A stretch of 57,600 nt of DNA, taken from NCBI GenBank assembly GCA_964368965.1, contig CAYJDR010000011.1, positions 1 to 57,600 on the forward strand, written 5' to 3'. Positions within the stretch are counted from its first letter, which is position 1. Each line of letters opens with the position of its first letter. Below the pieces are notes generated by a model, which was given only the letters and a program-made list of their open reading frames with translations, was not told the origin of the DNA and made no database searches. This document shows positions 25,351-34,813 of the stretch, piece by piece. The position numbers and the translations under genes are program-made. This stretch comes from CAYJDR01 sp964368965 (GTDB taxonomy: Bacteria > Chrysiogenota > Deferribacteres > Deferribacterales > Mucispirillaceae).

Positions 25351-26333
25351 TATTTTATATCAAAACCTTGATTTTTGAGTGTTGCTTGCAATTCTCCAAC
25401 ACTAAGCCATTCCTCATTGGTGCCGGAATTATACTCAAAGCCCTCTGGCACAGGAGTTCCCTCAGGGCCACTATAACGAAAAGTTTCAGGTTTAATGACG
25501 TAATACTGACCAATATCAATGGTATGACGGCTGTCTTCGGAGGTTATCATGGTTTCATGTAGTTTTTCACCGGGACGAATGCCCACTTCCACCGTAGGCA
25601 TACCAGGAGCGATAGCTTCTGCAAGATCGGGAATTTTCATGCTGGGAATTTTAGGCACAAAAACTTCTCCGCCACCGGAAAGTTTAAAGGCATTAAGCAC
25701 CATATGCACACTTTCCTCTAAAGTAATCCAAAAGCGCGTCATACGTGGATCGGTAATGGGTAAAGGACCACCCTCTGCGCGCTTATTGATGAAGAAAGGA
25801 ATAACAGAACCGCGCGAGCCCATAACATTACCATAGCGTACCACGGAATAGGTAGTTTCACAGGCCATAAAAGCATTGGCTGCCACAAAAAGCTTGTCAG
25901 AGCAGAGCTTAGTGGCGCCATAGAGATTTACAGGCGCCACAGCTTTGTCAGTGGATAAAGCTACAACTTTTTGGACACCGCAATCTGCCGCAGCGTTAAC
26001 AATATTTTCAGCACCTTGAATATTGGTACGAATACATTCGGTGGGGTTGTACTCCGCCGCTGGAACTTGCTTTAAGGCTGCGGCGTGAATCACAAAATCC
26101 ACGCCCTTAAAGGCGCGATAGAGGCGCTCTTTATCACGCACATCACCGATAAAATAACGTAAGCAGGGATACTTCTCCGGAGAAAAGACTTGCTGCATTT
26201 CAAATTGCTTTAACTCGTCACGCGAGAAAATAATGAGTCTTTCTGGTTGGTAATTACGCAAAATAATTTCAATGCATTTTTTACCAAAAGAACCTGTACC
26301 GCCAGTTATGAGGAGAGTTTTATTTGTAAACAT
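25350..26333 (-). CDS. pseB: UDP-GlcNAc 4,6-dehydratase (inverting)
   Basis: Short-chain dehydrogenase (327 aa) that starts pseudaminic acid synthesis from UDP-GlcNAc. Nucleotide motif ITGGTGSFG (9-17), IIFSRDELKQFEMQQ, HAAALKQVPAAEYNP, STDKA (127-131) and Tyr138-x3-Lys142 are the hallmarks of soluble PseB/FlaA1-type enzymes. An AGGAAC ribosome site precedes the start. It is the first gene of the core pse set; a 72-bp gap separates it from the DUF5672 gene upstream. Confidence 0.94.
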   Translation of the reverse strand: MFTNKTLLITGGTGSFGKKCIEIILRNYQPERLIIFSRDELKQFEMQQVFSPEKYPCLRYFIGDVRDKERLYRAFKGVDFVIHAAALKQVPAAEYNPTECIRTNIQGAENIVNAAADCGVQKVVALSTDKAVAPVNLYGATKLCSDKLFVAANAFMACETTYSVVRYGNVMGSRGSVIPFFINKRAEGGPLPITDPRMTRFWITLEESVHMVLNAFKLSGGGEVFVPKIPSMKIPDLAEAIAPGMPTVEVGIRPGEKLHETMITSEDSRHTIDIGQYYVIKPETFRYSGPEGTPVPEGFEYNSGTNEEWLSVGELQATLKNQGFDIK

Positions 26334-26405
26334 GTTATGTTCCTGCTAATACCATTAGTTAAAACCTATAAAATCATAATTCAATGATTCATAAGTATAA
26401 ACTAA

Positions 26406-27233
26406 CTATTTTTTAAAATTTGAAAAGTCAATTTTGTCTTGCCAAAACTCAGGGTCGTATCTTTCAAAAGCATGACAACCAAACGGCAATTCATAATTAT
26501 TTTTTACATATAATACTTTAGGGTTTACCTCAAAAGAAAATGAGAGAGCAATGCTTGCTGGTGCTACTTTAAAAGCTTTATATATCATATTTGCATAATT
26601 TGCATAAAGCCAATCTTCATTATATAAAGTCATTGAAAAGACCTCTGTGATTAAAGGGCGCTGCTTCAAGAAAGACCATAAAAAAGAGCAATATGATTTT
26701 CTACTTATTTTTTTTCCAACAGCAAAATGACGTAGGGTCAATCTCATATTCAATAGTTCAATAAATGATTTAACATGCCGCAAAGAAAAACCACCATTAC
26801 CAGAATTTTCTAACATAATACTGTCTTCATTTGCAGCAGAAAACCCTTCAAACCATGGAGCTCCGATATAGCTATAGCCTTTTTCACACCAAAAATCTAA
26901 CTCATCTTTAAAGATCCAAGCATCTAGCTGATATATTAAAATATAATCATGAGTAGTAAAAGTATCATAAAAATAGGACGTCAACATTAAATTATTATAT
27001 GACTTAACATTGGCAAAGTAAGCATCATCAAATGAAATCGGGAAAAACTCAACCCCAGCACTTTGAGATACTTTAATATATTCATTTAAATCTATTTTAC
27101 ATGGATGCACAACATATATCTTATGCTTCTTCATAACCCTTAAGCATTGTGCAAAAGAAGCTCTTTCAGAGTCCGAAGGACAGTCTTTATAAGTGATTAT
27201 GACAACAGCGTTCTTATAATTTTTTTTTATCAT
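26406..27233 (-). CDS. DUF5672-family putative glycosyltransferase
   Basis: 275 residues matching the DUF5672 pattern: an N-terminal VVIITYKD strand, YILIYQLDAWIF (metal-site-like Asp), GYSYIGAPWFEGF, NSGNGGFSLRHVKS and LPFGCHAFERYDPEFW at the end. These proteins have a GT-A-like organisation and occur in glycan loci; activity is not established for most. ATG at 27,233 is preferred over the TTG one codon upstream. It is two-thirds surrounded by glycan transferase genes and shares their A+T-rich character. Confidence 0.75.
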   Translation of the reverse strand: MIKKNYKNAVVIITYKDCPSDSERASFAQCLRVMKKHKIYVVHPCKIDLNEYIKVSQSAGVEFFPISFDDAYFANVKSYNNLMLTSYFYDTFTTHDYILIYQLDAWIFKDELDFWCEKGYSYIGAPWFEGFSAANEDSIMLENSGNGGFSLRHVKSFIELLNMRLTLRHFAVGKKISRKSYCSFLWSFLKQRPLITEVFSMTLYNEDWLYANYANMIYKAFKVAPASIALSFSFEVNPKVLYVKNNYELPFGCHAFERYDPEFWQDKIDFSNFKK

Positions 27234-27242
27234 CAAGGCACA

Positions 27243-29159
27243 CTAATATGCAATTAAAATTAAATCGGCCATAGGTATTACCATTTCACTACGCCTAATC
27301 ATAAACTTATAATCTGGATTAAGTTCAAGTAATAAATCTTTTATTTCAAAGAAGTCTACAGGGTTATGGTATATAGCTGCCACAACAACAGGCTTATCAC
27401 GTTGTATGATTTTCTTTGCACCTTCAAGAGCCTTTTTTTCAAACCCTTCAATATCTAACTTAATTAGCCCTACACTATCTTCATAGTTCTGGAAAAAAAC
27501 ATCTAGTGTTGTAATGTTTATATACTCTGTAGGCACTTTATTATATTTAGCGTTACTATTGCAGGTACCGCCTGCATCTACCGCACCACCTGTAAACAGT
27601 TGCAACGTTTCTTCTGTATCACCTAGGCCTTTATTAATAAGAATTGTTTTTTCAACAATTTCATTTAGAGTTACATTTTCTTGCAATTTCTCAAACGTTG
27701 ATTTTTGTGGTTCAAAAGAATATATTTTTGACTTAGGTAGTAGTATGCTAAATAAAAAGGCGGTATCACCAGTGAAAGCACCACCATCAACTACAATCTT
27801 ACCATTCATTGCCCCCCAAATATTTTGAGGTAAGTCAGACATGCCATATTTATTAGCATGGATAAACAAAGCATTATTGTTTAGCGAATGTGGGGAAATA
27901 AAAGTTTTTGCGTTATTTTTTAATTCTAAATCCTTAGCAGTCCATCCGTAATCTTTTTTTAATAATATATTGTCTTTATGTGGAAGTATATTTACTAAAC
28001 TAATGAATGTTCTAACATATTCTTGAGATGTTGCATCCATATTTTGAGTCAGCTTTTTTGACAACTCATAAATATCATTACTTTCAAAATATTTTTTCCA
28101 AATATCAGCCCAATAAAAAACAAGTTCAGCATATTTCCCATTGTTATGTTTATTGCAACATGCATTTCTTATTTTTTTCCACACTCGGTGTAAAAATTTT
28201 ACATAAGTATCTTTACTTAAAATGATTTTAAAAAATGATATATATAGCAAAATTGAAAGCTTATGTCGTGAAATTGTAGTGTTGATACCTAAGTATTTCT
28301 CAGCTTCATTTTTTTGTTCTAGGGTTACAGCACCGCTATTGTGAGTAAATAACTTAGAAACTCTTTCATACTCGTTGGTTTTATAAAAAGATTCATACAA
28401 TCCTTTTTCAACATTGGCGTCGCTTACATTATAGTAGCTTTCCTTTTTTCCGTATAAGAAAAAAGGAATTCCTGCTTCTACAGAGTACCAAACATTACTC
28501 CCTAAAGTAGTTCCCGTAGTCCATGAAAAATTATTCAAAATAGCATAAAACCTTTGCGCAAACCTAATATCATAGGCAGAGCCTGCAGTATACACAGGGA
28601 TGTCTTCCTGTAAAAAAAACTTGTATATACCATTATGTATATCATGCATATGCAAACATACACACACAGGCTGCATATTATCAGGGATTTTTTTTAAATA
28701 TTTTATGTACTCTGAAACAACACTTTCAACTGAATTCACAAATCCAATATGGGGCGTTGTATGTTGAAAAAAAGCAAGCGTCCCCTTAGCATGTTCAGAC
28801 CTAACCCAATTGTTTTTCTTCCGCAACCAAGGCAATGGTGCGATTATAGGGTAGCAAGGTTTATTAGAATACTTTTTAAATTCACTAACTTTTTTCTCGT
28901 TGTATACTAAGTGAAATGCAGCATCGTTTTCTATTTCATGTGGGGGGATTATTAGATCAAAGTTCACGCCATGATTTGAGTAGCAATTTAAAGGCAAAAA
29001 TGGCGGATACCACCCATATTTGCGCAAAAACTTTCCGCTAGAGTAGCACTCTGAAGTCCAATATATCCACGGAGCACTACCTCTATCAGCATTGCTTTCG
29101 TCACATAATCTTTCTAATTTTTCTGCAGTGTAGCCTTTATAGTCAAAAAAGTCCCCCAT
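27243..29159 (-). CDS. Two-domain protein: glycosyltransferase-like plus FkbM methyltransferase
   Basis: 638 residues. The N-terminal 300 or so resemble a GT-B-type transferase: IYWTSECY, LAFFQHTTPHIGF, then TTGTTLGSNVWYSVEAGIPFFLYG (214-237), like the acceptor/donor loop of capsule and surface-glycan transferases. Residues 450-638 are an FkbM methyltransferase: IVVDGGAFTGD (455-465), SFEPQ (481-485), ITTLDVFF and VGLIKLDIEGFEKKALEG. Coupling transfer with O-methylation of the same sugar is plausible. It starts three bases after the ABC transporter stop. Confidence 0.75.
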   Translation of the reverse strand: MGDFFDYKGYTAEKLERLCDESNADRGSAPWIYWTSECYSSGKFLRKYGWYPPFLPLNCYSNHGVNFDLIIPPHEIENDAAFHLVYNEKKVSEFKKYSNKPCYPIIAPLPWLRKKNNWVRSEHAKGTLAFFQHTTPHIGFVNSVESVVSEYIKYLKKIPDNMQPVCVCLHMHDIHNGIYKFFLQEDIPVYTAGSAYDIRFAQRFYAILNNFSWTTGTTLGSNVWYSVEAGIPFFLYGKKESYYNVSDANVEKGLYESFYKTNEYERVSKLFTHNSGAVTLEQKNEAEKYLGINTTISRHKLSILLYISFFKIILSKDTYVKFLHRVWKKIRNACCNKHNNGKYAELVFYWADIWKKYFESNDIYELSKKLTQNMDATSQEYVRTFISLVNILPHKDNILLKKDYGWTAKDLELKNNAKTFISPHSLNNNALFIHANKYGMSDLPQNIWGAMNGKIVVDGGAFTGDTAFLFSILLPKSKIYSFEPQKSTFEKLQENVTLNEIVEKTILINKGLGDTEETLQLFTGGAVDAGGTCNSNAKYNKVPTEYINITTLDVFFQNYEDSVGLIKLDIEGFEKKALEGAKKIIQRDKPVVVAAIYHNPVDFFEIKDLLLELNPDYKFMIRRSEMVIPMADLILIAY

Positions 29160-29161
29160 TG

Positions 29162-30937
29162 CTAATCCTCTTCCTGCTTTAAAAATCTCTTATACTCTTC
29201 CAATGCTTTACCATCACCGTCTACCTGTCGCATCTTTCCCTCATGCAACCAATACACTCTGTCACATCCTTCAACAGTGCTTAAGCGGTGGGCGACAATA
29301 ACAATAGTTAAGTTTTCACGCAAGCTTAAAATAGTCTTCTGAATGGCAGCTTCGGCGGCGCCGTCAAGGGCAGAGGTAGCTTCATCAAAGAGAAGAATAT
29401 CTGGTTTATTGTATAAAGCCCTAGCAATGGCTACGCGTTGAATTTGTCCACCAGAAAGGCGTACACCGCGGTCACCAAGGCGTGTATGTATCCCTTCAGG
29501 CAATTCATCTAGAAAGGTTATGGCCGCCATACGACAGCATTCAAGCACTCTTTCTTCGTCCAACTTTTTACCCCAATCGGCAAAAGCTACGTTCTCTGCC
29601 AAGGAGGCATCCATAATATAAGGAGCTTGTGGTACATAGCCTATATTTAAAAATCCAGGGCTAGGAGTAACAGCGACACCATCTATTGAAAAAGTTCCTT
29701 GGCTAGGAGGCAAAAGTCCAGTAAGTACCCCCACAAGGGTACTCTTCCCTGCTCCTGATAAGCCCACAAGTCCCACCATAGCCCCCTTTTTCAACGTTAA
29801 GGAAATATCACTCAAAGCAGATTTTTCAGTGGTAGGATAGGCAAATCCCAAAGCTTTAAGCTCAAGTGCCTTATTAAAAGGGGTTACGTCTTTGGCTGTA
29901 TTTTCTCGGGGCATGGTCATATACATTTCCACCAAACGCATGGCAGGTGAGAAGGCCGCCTTTATTCCCAATGTAGCGCCCACAAATTTATTCATAGCAG
30001 GAAGTAGTCGCCACGAAATTCCTGCTAACAACGTCAAGGTGCCAGTAATAGTAGGTACATTCTCCCCTTGCCATTGCATGAGTAATACCGCTCCCAACAA
30101 CAGAGTCAGCCCCATGCTTTCCAGCACCCATTGCGGCAGAGGAGGATATACGCTTTGTTTGGCGCTGTTAAGTGTAACTGGCTCTGCATAGGCTGCGTAC
30201 TCATCGTAAAAAGATTCACGCTGATTATACATGTACACTTCGCGTATACCTTGCAAAGCATAGTGAGTCACTTTACCGGAAGCCACCTCTTGCTGCGCTT
30301 TTGTTTCTCCAAGCATACGCACCTTTTTTTGCGTAAGTTTATATACCAACACAGCTGTAAAACCACACACCCCAAACAGGAGTAAAGAAGGTAATGGGGC
30401 TAGGATAAAAGAACTTGCCAACAAAAAAAGCATAATGCCAACTTGTGTCATTGCTGTCATAGAGGCCTGCCAAAGATTGGAAACATACACTCTCCAATTC
30501 AAGTAACCTCCCAGTTCACCCAAATTCTGCTGTGTATGCCAAATATAAGGAGCATACAAGTACCCCTTAAAAAGGTGCATTCCTATATCCCAAGAAATCA
30601 TGTTTGAAACATAACTTTGTCTATAGGTCATATAAGCAGTGGCAAGATTTTTACAGATGGTCGCCACGGATACAAGACACAATACAGCTATAAGCGTAGT
30701 AACTACTGGCGAAGCAGAATTCTGGCCGGCAAGATTAACAAACATTTCCCCCAGCACAGGCAATTCTTGCAGACTCTCAGGCGAAGCCAGAGCAACACCT
30801 AGTAAAGAAATAACCCCGGCAAGGGCAATCTCAGAAAAACCCACCAAAAGTAAAACCAATCCCGACCAAACGAGCTGTTTTTTGTGCGCAGGTGGAAGAA
30901 TGGCATAAGTATGTTTTAATATATCTAGTGTTGTCAT
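29162..30937 (-). CDS. ABC-type lipid-linked glycan flippase (PglK/MsbA-like)
   Basis: 591 residues with an N-terminal six-helix ABC transporter domain (about 20-330) and one ATPase domain: Walker A GLSGAGKST (392-400), Q-loop Gln437 (YVPQAP), signature LSGGQIQR (494-501), Walker B ILLFDEA (514-520) and the H-loop in VAHRLSTV. This half-transporter layout matches PglK/WlaB, which flips undecaprenyl-PP oligosaccharides. First gene of the minus-strand series and divergent from the GT2 at 31,199, so its promoter should lie in 30,938-31,198. Confidence 0.87.
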   Translation of the reverse strand: MTTLDILKHTYAILPPAHKKQLVWSGLVLLLVGFSEIALAGVISLLGVALASPESLQELPVLGEMFVNLAGQNSASPVVTTLIAVLCLVSVATICKNLATAYMTYRQSYVSNMISWDIGMHLFKGYLYAPYIWHTQQNLGELGGYLNWRVYVSNLWQASMTAMTQVGIMLFLLASSFILAPLPSLLLFGVCGFTAVLVYKLTQKKVRMLGETKAQQEVASGKVTHYALQGIREVYMYNQRESFYDEYAAYAEPVTLNSAKQSVYPPLPQWVLESMGLTLLLGAVLLMQWQGENVPTITGTLTLLAGISWRLLPAMNKFVGATLGIKAAFSPAMRLVEMYMTMPRENTAKDVTPFNKALELKALGFAYPTTEKSALSDISLTLKKGAMVGLVGLSGAGKSTLVGVLTGLLPPSQGTFSIDGVAVTPSPGFLNIGYVPQAPYIMDASLAENVAFADWGKKLDEERVLECCRMAAITFLDELPEGIHTRLGDRGVRLSGGQIQRVAIARALYNKPDILLFDEATSALDGAAEAAIQKTILSLRENLTIVIVAHRLSTVEGCDRVYWLHEGKMRQVDGDGKALEEYKRFLKQEED

Positions 30938-31198
30938 AAAATAGCTCTGTAGTTAATATAATAAAAACTAACTTATAACAGAAAAGCCCTGCTAAGTCAA
31001 AATGCAAAAAAGTCCCTTAATGAGTTTTTCACGCAAAACGCTGCAATATCATTATAAAAGTAAGCATCCCCCTAGCAATATCAGAAGCGTCTACCCTAGC
31101 TCTTTTAGGCATTGTTCGAATACTTTATTTACACCTCTTAACAACGTGCACATGAATTTTATGCTTGTAACATATCAACAACATAGCTATATTAAGCC

Positions 31199-32137
31199 AT
31201 GCACACCATACACCGCGCCATAGCTGTAGTTATTCTTAATTATAACAACCACAAAGACACAATAACCTGCGTCACATCTGTACTTTCAAGCGTGCAGACT
31301 GCCCGTTGGATTTTTGTGGTAGACAATGCTTCCACAGATGACTCTTTATCTCAAATACAAGCATGGGCACAAGAAAGTGATCAACCCTATACACTACTTA
31401 GCTCACAGCAAGAATGTCCTCACGCGCCAGACTCTCGCTTAATTATTTTTTCCAGCACAGAAAATAAAGGGTATGCGGCGGGCAATAATCATGGCATTGG
31501 ACTTGCCCTGCAATGGGGGGCAGACGCCGTGTGGATTCTCAACAATGACACGGTGGTGGAAAAAGAAGCCCTCGGCGCCATGCAAGAACGTCTTTTTTCT
31601 GCATCGCGCCCTGGTCTTTGCGGATCTATAGTGCAATACGTAGACACAGGATTAGTACAATGCCTTGGCGGCGGAAAAACACAACCTTGGACTGGGTTAT
31701 CACAATTATTTGGGCACAAATTACCTCTAGTAGACGCCCTACAATATACCGAACGCCAAGTGGAGCAGAATATAAATTTTATCTATGGAGCCAGCGTCAT
31801 GGCCAGCCGTGAATTTATCCAAACCGTCGGCCTCATGGATGAGCGATACTTTTTATACTGTGAAGAGCAAGATTGGGCCTATGCAGCCAAAGGACGCTTT
31901 GATCTGGTCTATGCAAGCAAAGCGCACGTACATCACAAAGAAGGGAGTACTACAGGCTTTTCCGGCAAAAAAATGTCTTTACGCTCTTTATGGTATTTGA
32001 CGCGTAGTCGCATTTTACTTACGCTCAAGCACAAGCCTTGGGCCTTTCCCACAGTGTGTGCCAGCATAGCTTTTGCGGCCTTACGAATGCTGTTCCGCCG
32101 TCTGCGCAGTCGCATCATGCACATAGGACACATATAA
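31199..32137 (+). CDS. GT2 glycosyltransferase (rhamnosyltransferase-like)
   Basis: 312 residues. GT-A motifs in order: AVVILNYNNHKDTITCVTSVL, FVVDNASTDDSL, NKGYAAGNNHGIGLAL, WILNNDTVVEK (metal-binding DxD-like NND) and VGLMDERYFLYCEEQDWAYAAK. This is the WcaA/RfbN-type group often adding rhamnose or other deoxyhexoses. First of three plus-strand transferase genes spaced by zero to 28 bases. Confidence 0.85.
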   Translation: MHTIHRAIAVVILNYNNHKDTITCVTSVLSSVQTARWIFVVDNASTDDSLSQIQAWAQESDQPYTLLSSQQECPHAPDSRLIIFSSTENKGYAAGNNHGIGLALQWGADAVWILNNDTVVEKEALGAMQERLFSASRPGLCGSIVQYVDTGLVQCLGGGKTQPWTGLSQLFGHKLPLVDALQYTERQVEQNINFIYGASVMASREFIQTVGLMDERYFLYCEEQDWAYAAKGRFDLVYASKAHVHHKEGSTTGFSGKKMSLRSLWYLTRSRILLTLKHKPWAFPTVCASIAFAALRMLFRRLRSRIMHIGHI

Positions 32138-32956
32138 ATGCAAAAAGAAAAGGTTATTTACACCTGCATCACCGGTGGCTATGATAACATCACTGCCCAT
32201 CCTTATGTGGACGATACATGGGATTATGTTCTCTTTACCGATGACGCAAAGCTCATAGAACAAGGAGTAATCCATCACTGGTGCGTCAAACCTCTCCCCT
32301 TTGCTGAGCTTGATAACTCACGAAATTCGCGCTTTCCAAAAATCAATGCGCACTTGGTACTCCCAGAATATCGCTATAGCTTTTATTTGGACGGTAATAT
32401 CACTATACTTTCAGCCAAGTTTTTTTCCCGTCTAGACCGTCTTATACAACAAAAAACGCTCATAGCCATTGCACAGCATCCACAAAGAAACTGCCTCTAC
32501 CAAGAAGCGGAAATAGTGAAAAAAAAATGTATTGATATGCCAGAAACGGTGGATACGCAAATGGAGTTTCTACAAAGCGAAGATTACCCAAAGCAACGTG
32601 GACTCTTTGAGAATAACCTCATATTCAGACAGCATACACACAAAGATATCAGCTCATCACAAGACCTTTGGTGGCAAATGCTTGTGCGTTTTTCCAAAAG
32701 AGATCAGCTCTCCGCTGCTTATGCTTTTTGGAAATACAACATCCCCATCGAACCATTATATACTAGAGGGGAAGCAAAGGTAAAACGTCAAGAGTTATGC
32801 ATTACCACCACAGCCTCGCACAATAGATATCTGGCAAACAGTAAAAGTATTTTCCCTGCATGGTGTATTAACAGTCTCGTTGCGCTGTGCCCTGCAGAAA
32901 AGTATAAACATAAAATCCGTCATAAATTGGAATCGTACCGCAAGACCACAGTCTAA
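32138..32956 (+). CDS. DUF616/TOD1-type glycosyltransferase-like protein
   Basis: 272 residues beginning directly after the previous stop. VIYTCITGGYDN, DYVLFTDD, ELDNSRNSRFPKINAHLVLPEYRYSFYLDGNITI and FENNLIFRQH match the DUF616 (TOD1/MUCI70) group, a GT-A-like fold with the metal-site pattern YLDGN. A role as sugar transferase in the glycan is likely, without known specificity. Confidence 0.75.
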   Translation: MQKEKVIYTCITGGYDNITAHPYVDDTWDYVLFTDDAKLIEQGVIHHWCVKPLPFAELDNSRNSRFPKINAHLVLPEYRYSFYLDGNITILSAKFFSRLDRLIQQKTLIAIAQHPQRNCLYQEAEIVKKKCIDMPETVDTQMEFLQSEDYPKQRGLFENNLIFRQHTHKDISSSQDLWWQMLVRFSKRDQLSAAYAFWKYNIPIEPLYTRGEAKVKRQELCITTTASHNRYLANSKSIFPAWCINSLVALCPAEKYKHKIRHKLESYRKTTV

Positions 32957-32972
32957 AGCGTGTACCTTACGC

Positions 32973-33854
32973 ATGAGAGCGCTTATGAAAATAATAAAAC
33001 GAATTGCCCACGCTGATGGACGCACCCGCTGGTATTTTTTTGGTTTGCCTGTATTTTCGCACAAAAATACCCAAAATATCATAGCGAATATGCCTAGCAC
33101 CCCTAAAAAAATTGCCTCTCCTTCGGCTATCCTAGCTGAGCGCAAAACGGTGACGCTCATCATACCTGTTTACCAAAACGACGACAGCAATTTTCATAAG
33201 GTCATGAACCATTATACGTCTTTTTCTAAGGAAACAAAACAAGGCTTCCAAATTATCTTTATTGACGATGCTTCCCCCGTACCTGTACAACTCATTGCCA
33301 ATACAGATCTTAATGTCAGCGTATACCGAGTGCAGGAAGACATTACTTGGAATATTCCCGGAGCACGCAACCTTGGAGTCATGTGCGCGGACACGCCACA
33401 TATTGTCTTTGTGGATTTGGACCACACCTTCCCCGAGGAAAGCATCAAGGCTCTTATGAGTTACAAGCCAAAAGACAATGAAATTTTACTTTTTGAAAGA
33501 TTTAAAGACAATGCGCCGCACCATATCCATCCGGCCACCTTCTTCATGCCTAAAGCACTTTTTCTTAAGCTCCATGGCTGCGATGAAGATTTTGCAGGAC
33601 ATTACGGCTCCGACAAACATTTGCGTGCATGCATCAGCGCCTATGGCTGTGATGTTATCACTAGCAATTTGCGCGTAGATACCTTTACCAAGATAGAATC
33701 ACAGCACAATTTGGTACGCGACACTTCGCATAATGAAACAATAATGGCAGAAAAAAACACAGCACCTTTAGAGAAACATTCTAAAAAGATGCTGCGTTTT
33801 GCTTGGAAATTTGTGGCGCAGTCTAAGGTAAGCCAAGAAGAGAGCCCAACATAA
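32973..33854 (+). CDS. GT2 glycosyltransferase
   Basis: 293 residues from ATG at 32,973; ATG at 32,985 is an equally good start and the ORF is open further into the previous gene. An N-terminal basic stretch of about 45 residues precedes the GT-A domain: TVTLIIPVYQNDDSNF, IIFIDDASPVPVQL, IPGARNLGVMCADTPHIVFVDLDHTFPEESI (the DLDH acts as the metal site) and GCDEDFAGHYGSDKHLRA. It ends eight bases before the convergent gene at 33,862. Confidence 0.8.
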   Translation: MRALMKIIKRIAHADGRTRWYFFGLPVFSHKNTQNIIANMPSTPKKIASPSAILAERKTVTLIIPVYQNDDSNFHKVMNHYTSFSKETKQGFQIIFIDDASPVPVQLIANTDLNVSVYRVQEDITWNIPGARNLGVMCADTPHIVFVDLDHTFPEESIKALMSYKPKDNEILLFERFKDNAPHHIHPATFFMPKALFLKLHGCDEDFAGHYGSDKHLRACISAYGCDVITSNLRVDTFTKIESQHNLVRDTSHNETIMAEKNTAPLEKHSKKMLRFAWKFVAQSKVSQEESPT

Positions 33855-33861
33855 TAACCTG

Positions 33862-34791
33862 CTAAAAAGTTTTTATAATTTGCTTTTGGTACTGTAGGGA
33901 ATTTTTATTAAATTTGTGTGCCTTTTTTTCCTCTGCGCCTTGCAAAAACCATGTATACTCAGTATCTAAATTACCTATATCCAAAGCTTGATAGCCTGCT
34001 TTATGCAGGTCATACGCCATTACTGTTGCTGTGGGCCCAAGACAAAGTAAGATAAGGGCATCTTTATCCAGCGTACACGCATAGGCCAAGATTCTATCAT
34101 AGATGGCATAAGCATCTTTTTCCGGACAAAGGACACGACGTAAAGACTTCACATTATCAAGTAGATCATTATCTACCCCAAAGCCCGTATTTCTCCCTTC
34201 AATAATTACAAGATCTCTTTTCTCCCACAGACTCTTCAGTAAGGTAAAATACGCCTGACAAACCTCTCTATTTTTATCTTGAAAAGTAATATAAGGGCGT
34301 GAGAGTAATGCGTCATAATACAATGACTGGGGATTAAGTTTCTCCACAAGATCTTTGCGATATTGATGCAAAACACCTCGCCAAAAACATTGGGAATACG
34401 GCGTAAAGACTGAGAGAGAGCCAAAAACATCTGGTAAACAGACAAAAAAATTGTCACTACTACCTTCACGCAATATGGCTTCCATCCTCTCCCCTAAAGT
34501 TTTAGCTTGGGCTTGCGTGGGTATACCTTTTTGCGCCATTAGGTGAAATTCCCCATCACCAAAACGTGAAATGGACGCTTTAATCTGCACAATTTTACGT
34601 ATCGTATCTTGTTTAGAGACAATAGTAGGAATATATTTTTGAGTTTGACTGGGATCATGAAAATTTTCATAAGGAGCATTTTCAAGAGCACAACAAATCA
34701 TTTGCATGATATCTTGTTCTTTCTGCTTAAGGGCTTTGCCCAAAAAGCTTCTCTTTAAAACTTGAAATAATATTTTTTTTAAACCAGCCAT
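33862..34791 (-). CDS. GT-D fold glycosyltransferase (SP_1767/DUF1792-like)
   Basis: 309 residues, start after AAGGAAG. SISRFGDGEFHLM (around residue 73), SLYYDALLSRPYITF, LVIIEGRNTGFGVDNDLL, ILLCLGPTATVMAYDLHKAGYQALDIGNLDTEYTWFL fit the GT-D domain found in streptococcal DUF1792 transferases, whose GDGE motif is the metal/catalytic site. These usually add sugar to an existing glycan. It lies downstream of a GT2 in the same direction. Confidence 0.8.
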   Translation of the reverse strand: MAGLKKILFQVLKRSFLGKALKQKEQDIMQMICCALENAPYENFHDPSQTQKYIPTIVSKQDTIRKIVQIKASISRFGDGEFHLMAQKGIPTQAQAKTLGERMEAILREGSSDNFFVCLPDVFGSLSVFTPYSQCFWRGVLHQYRKDLVEKLNPQSLYYDALLSRPYITFQDKNREVCQAYFTLLKSLWEKRDLVIIEGRNTGFGVDNDLLDNVKSLRRVLCPEKDAYAIYDRILAYACTLDKDALILLCLGPTATVMAYDLHKAGYQALDIGNLDTEYTWFLQGAEEKKAHKFNKNSLQYQKQIIKTF

Positions 34792-34813
34792 ACACTTCCT
34801 TTGAAAGTTAAAC

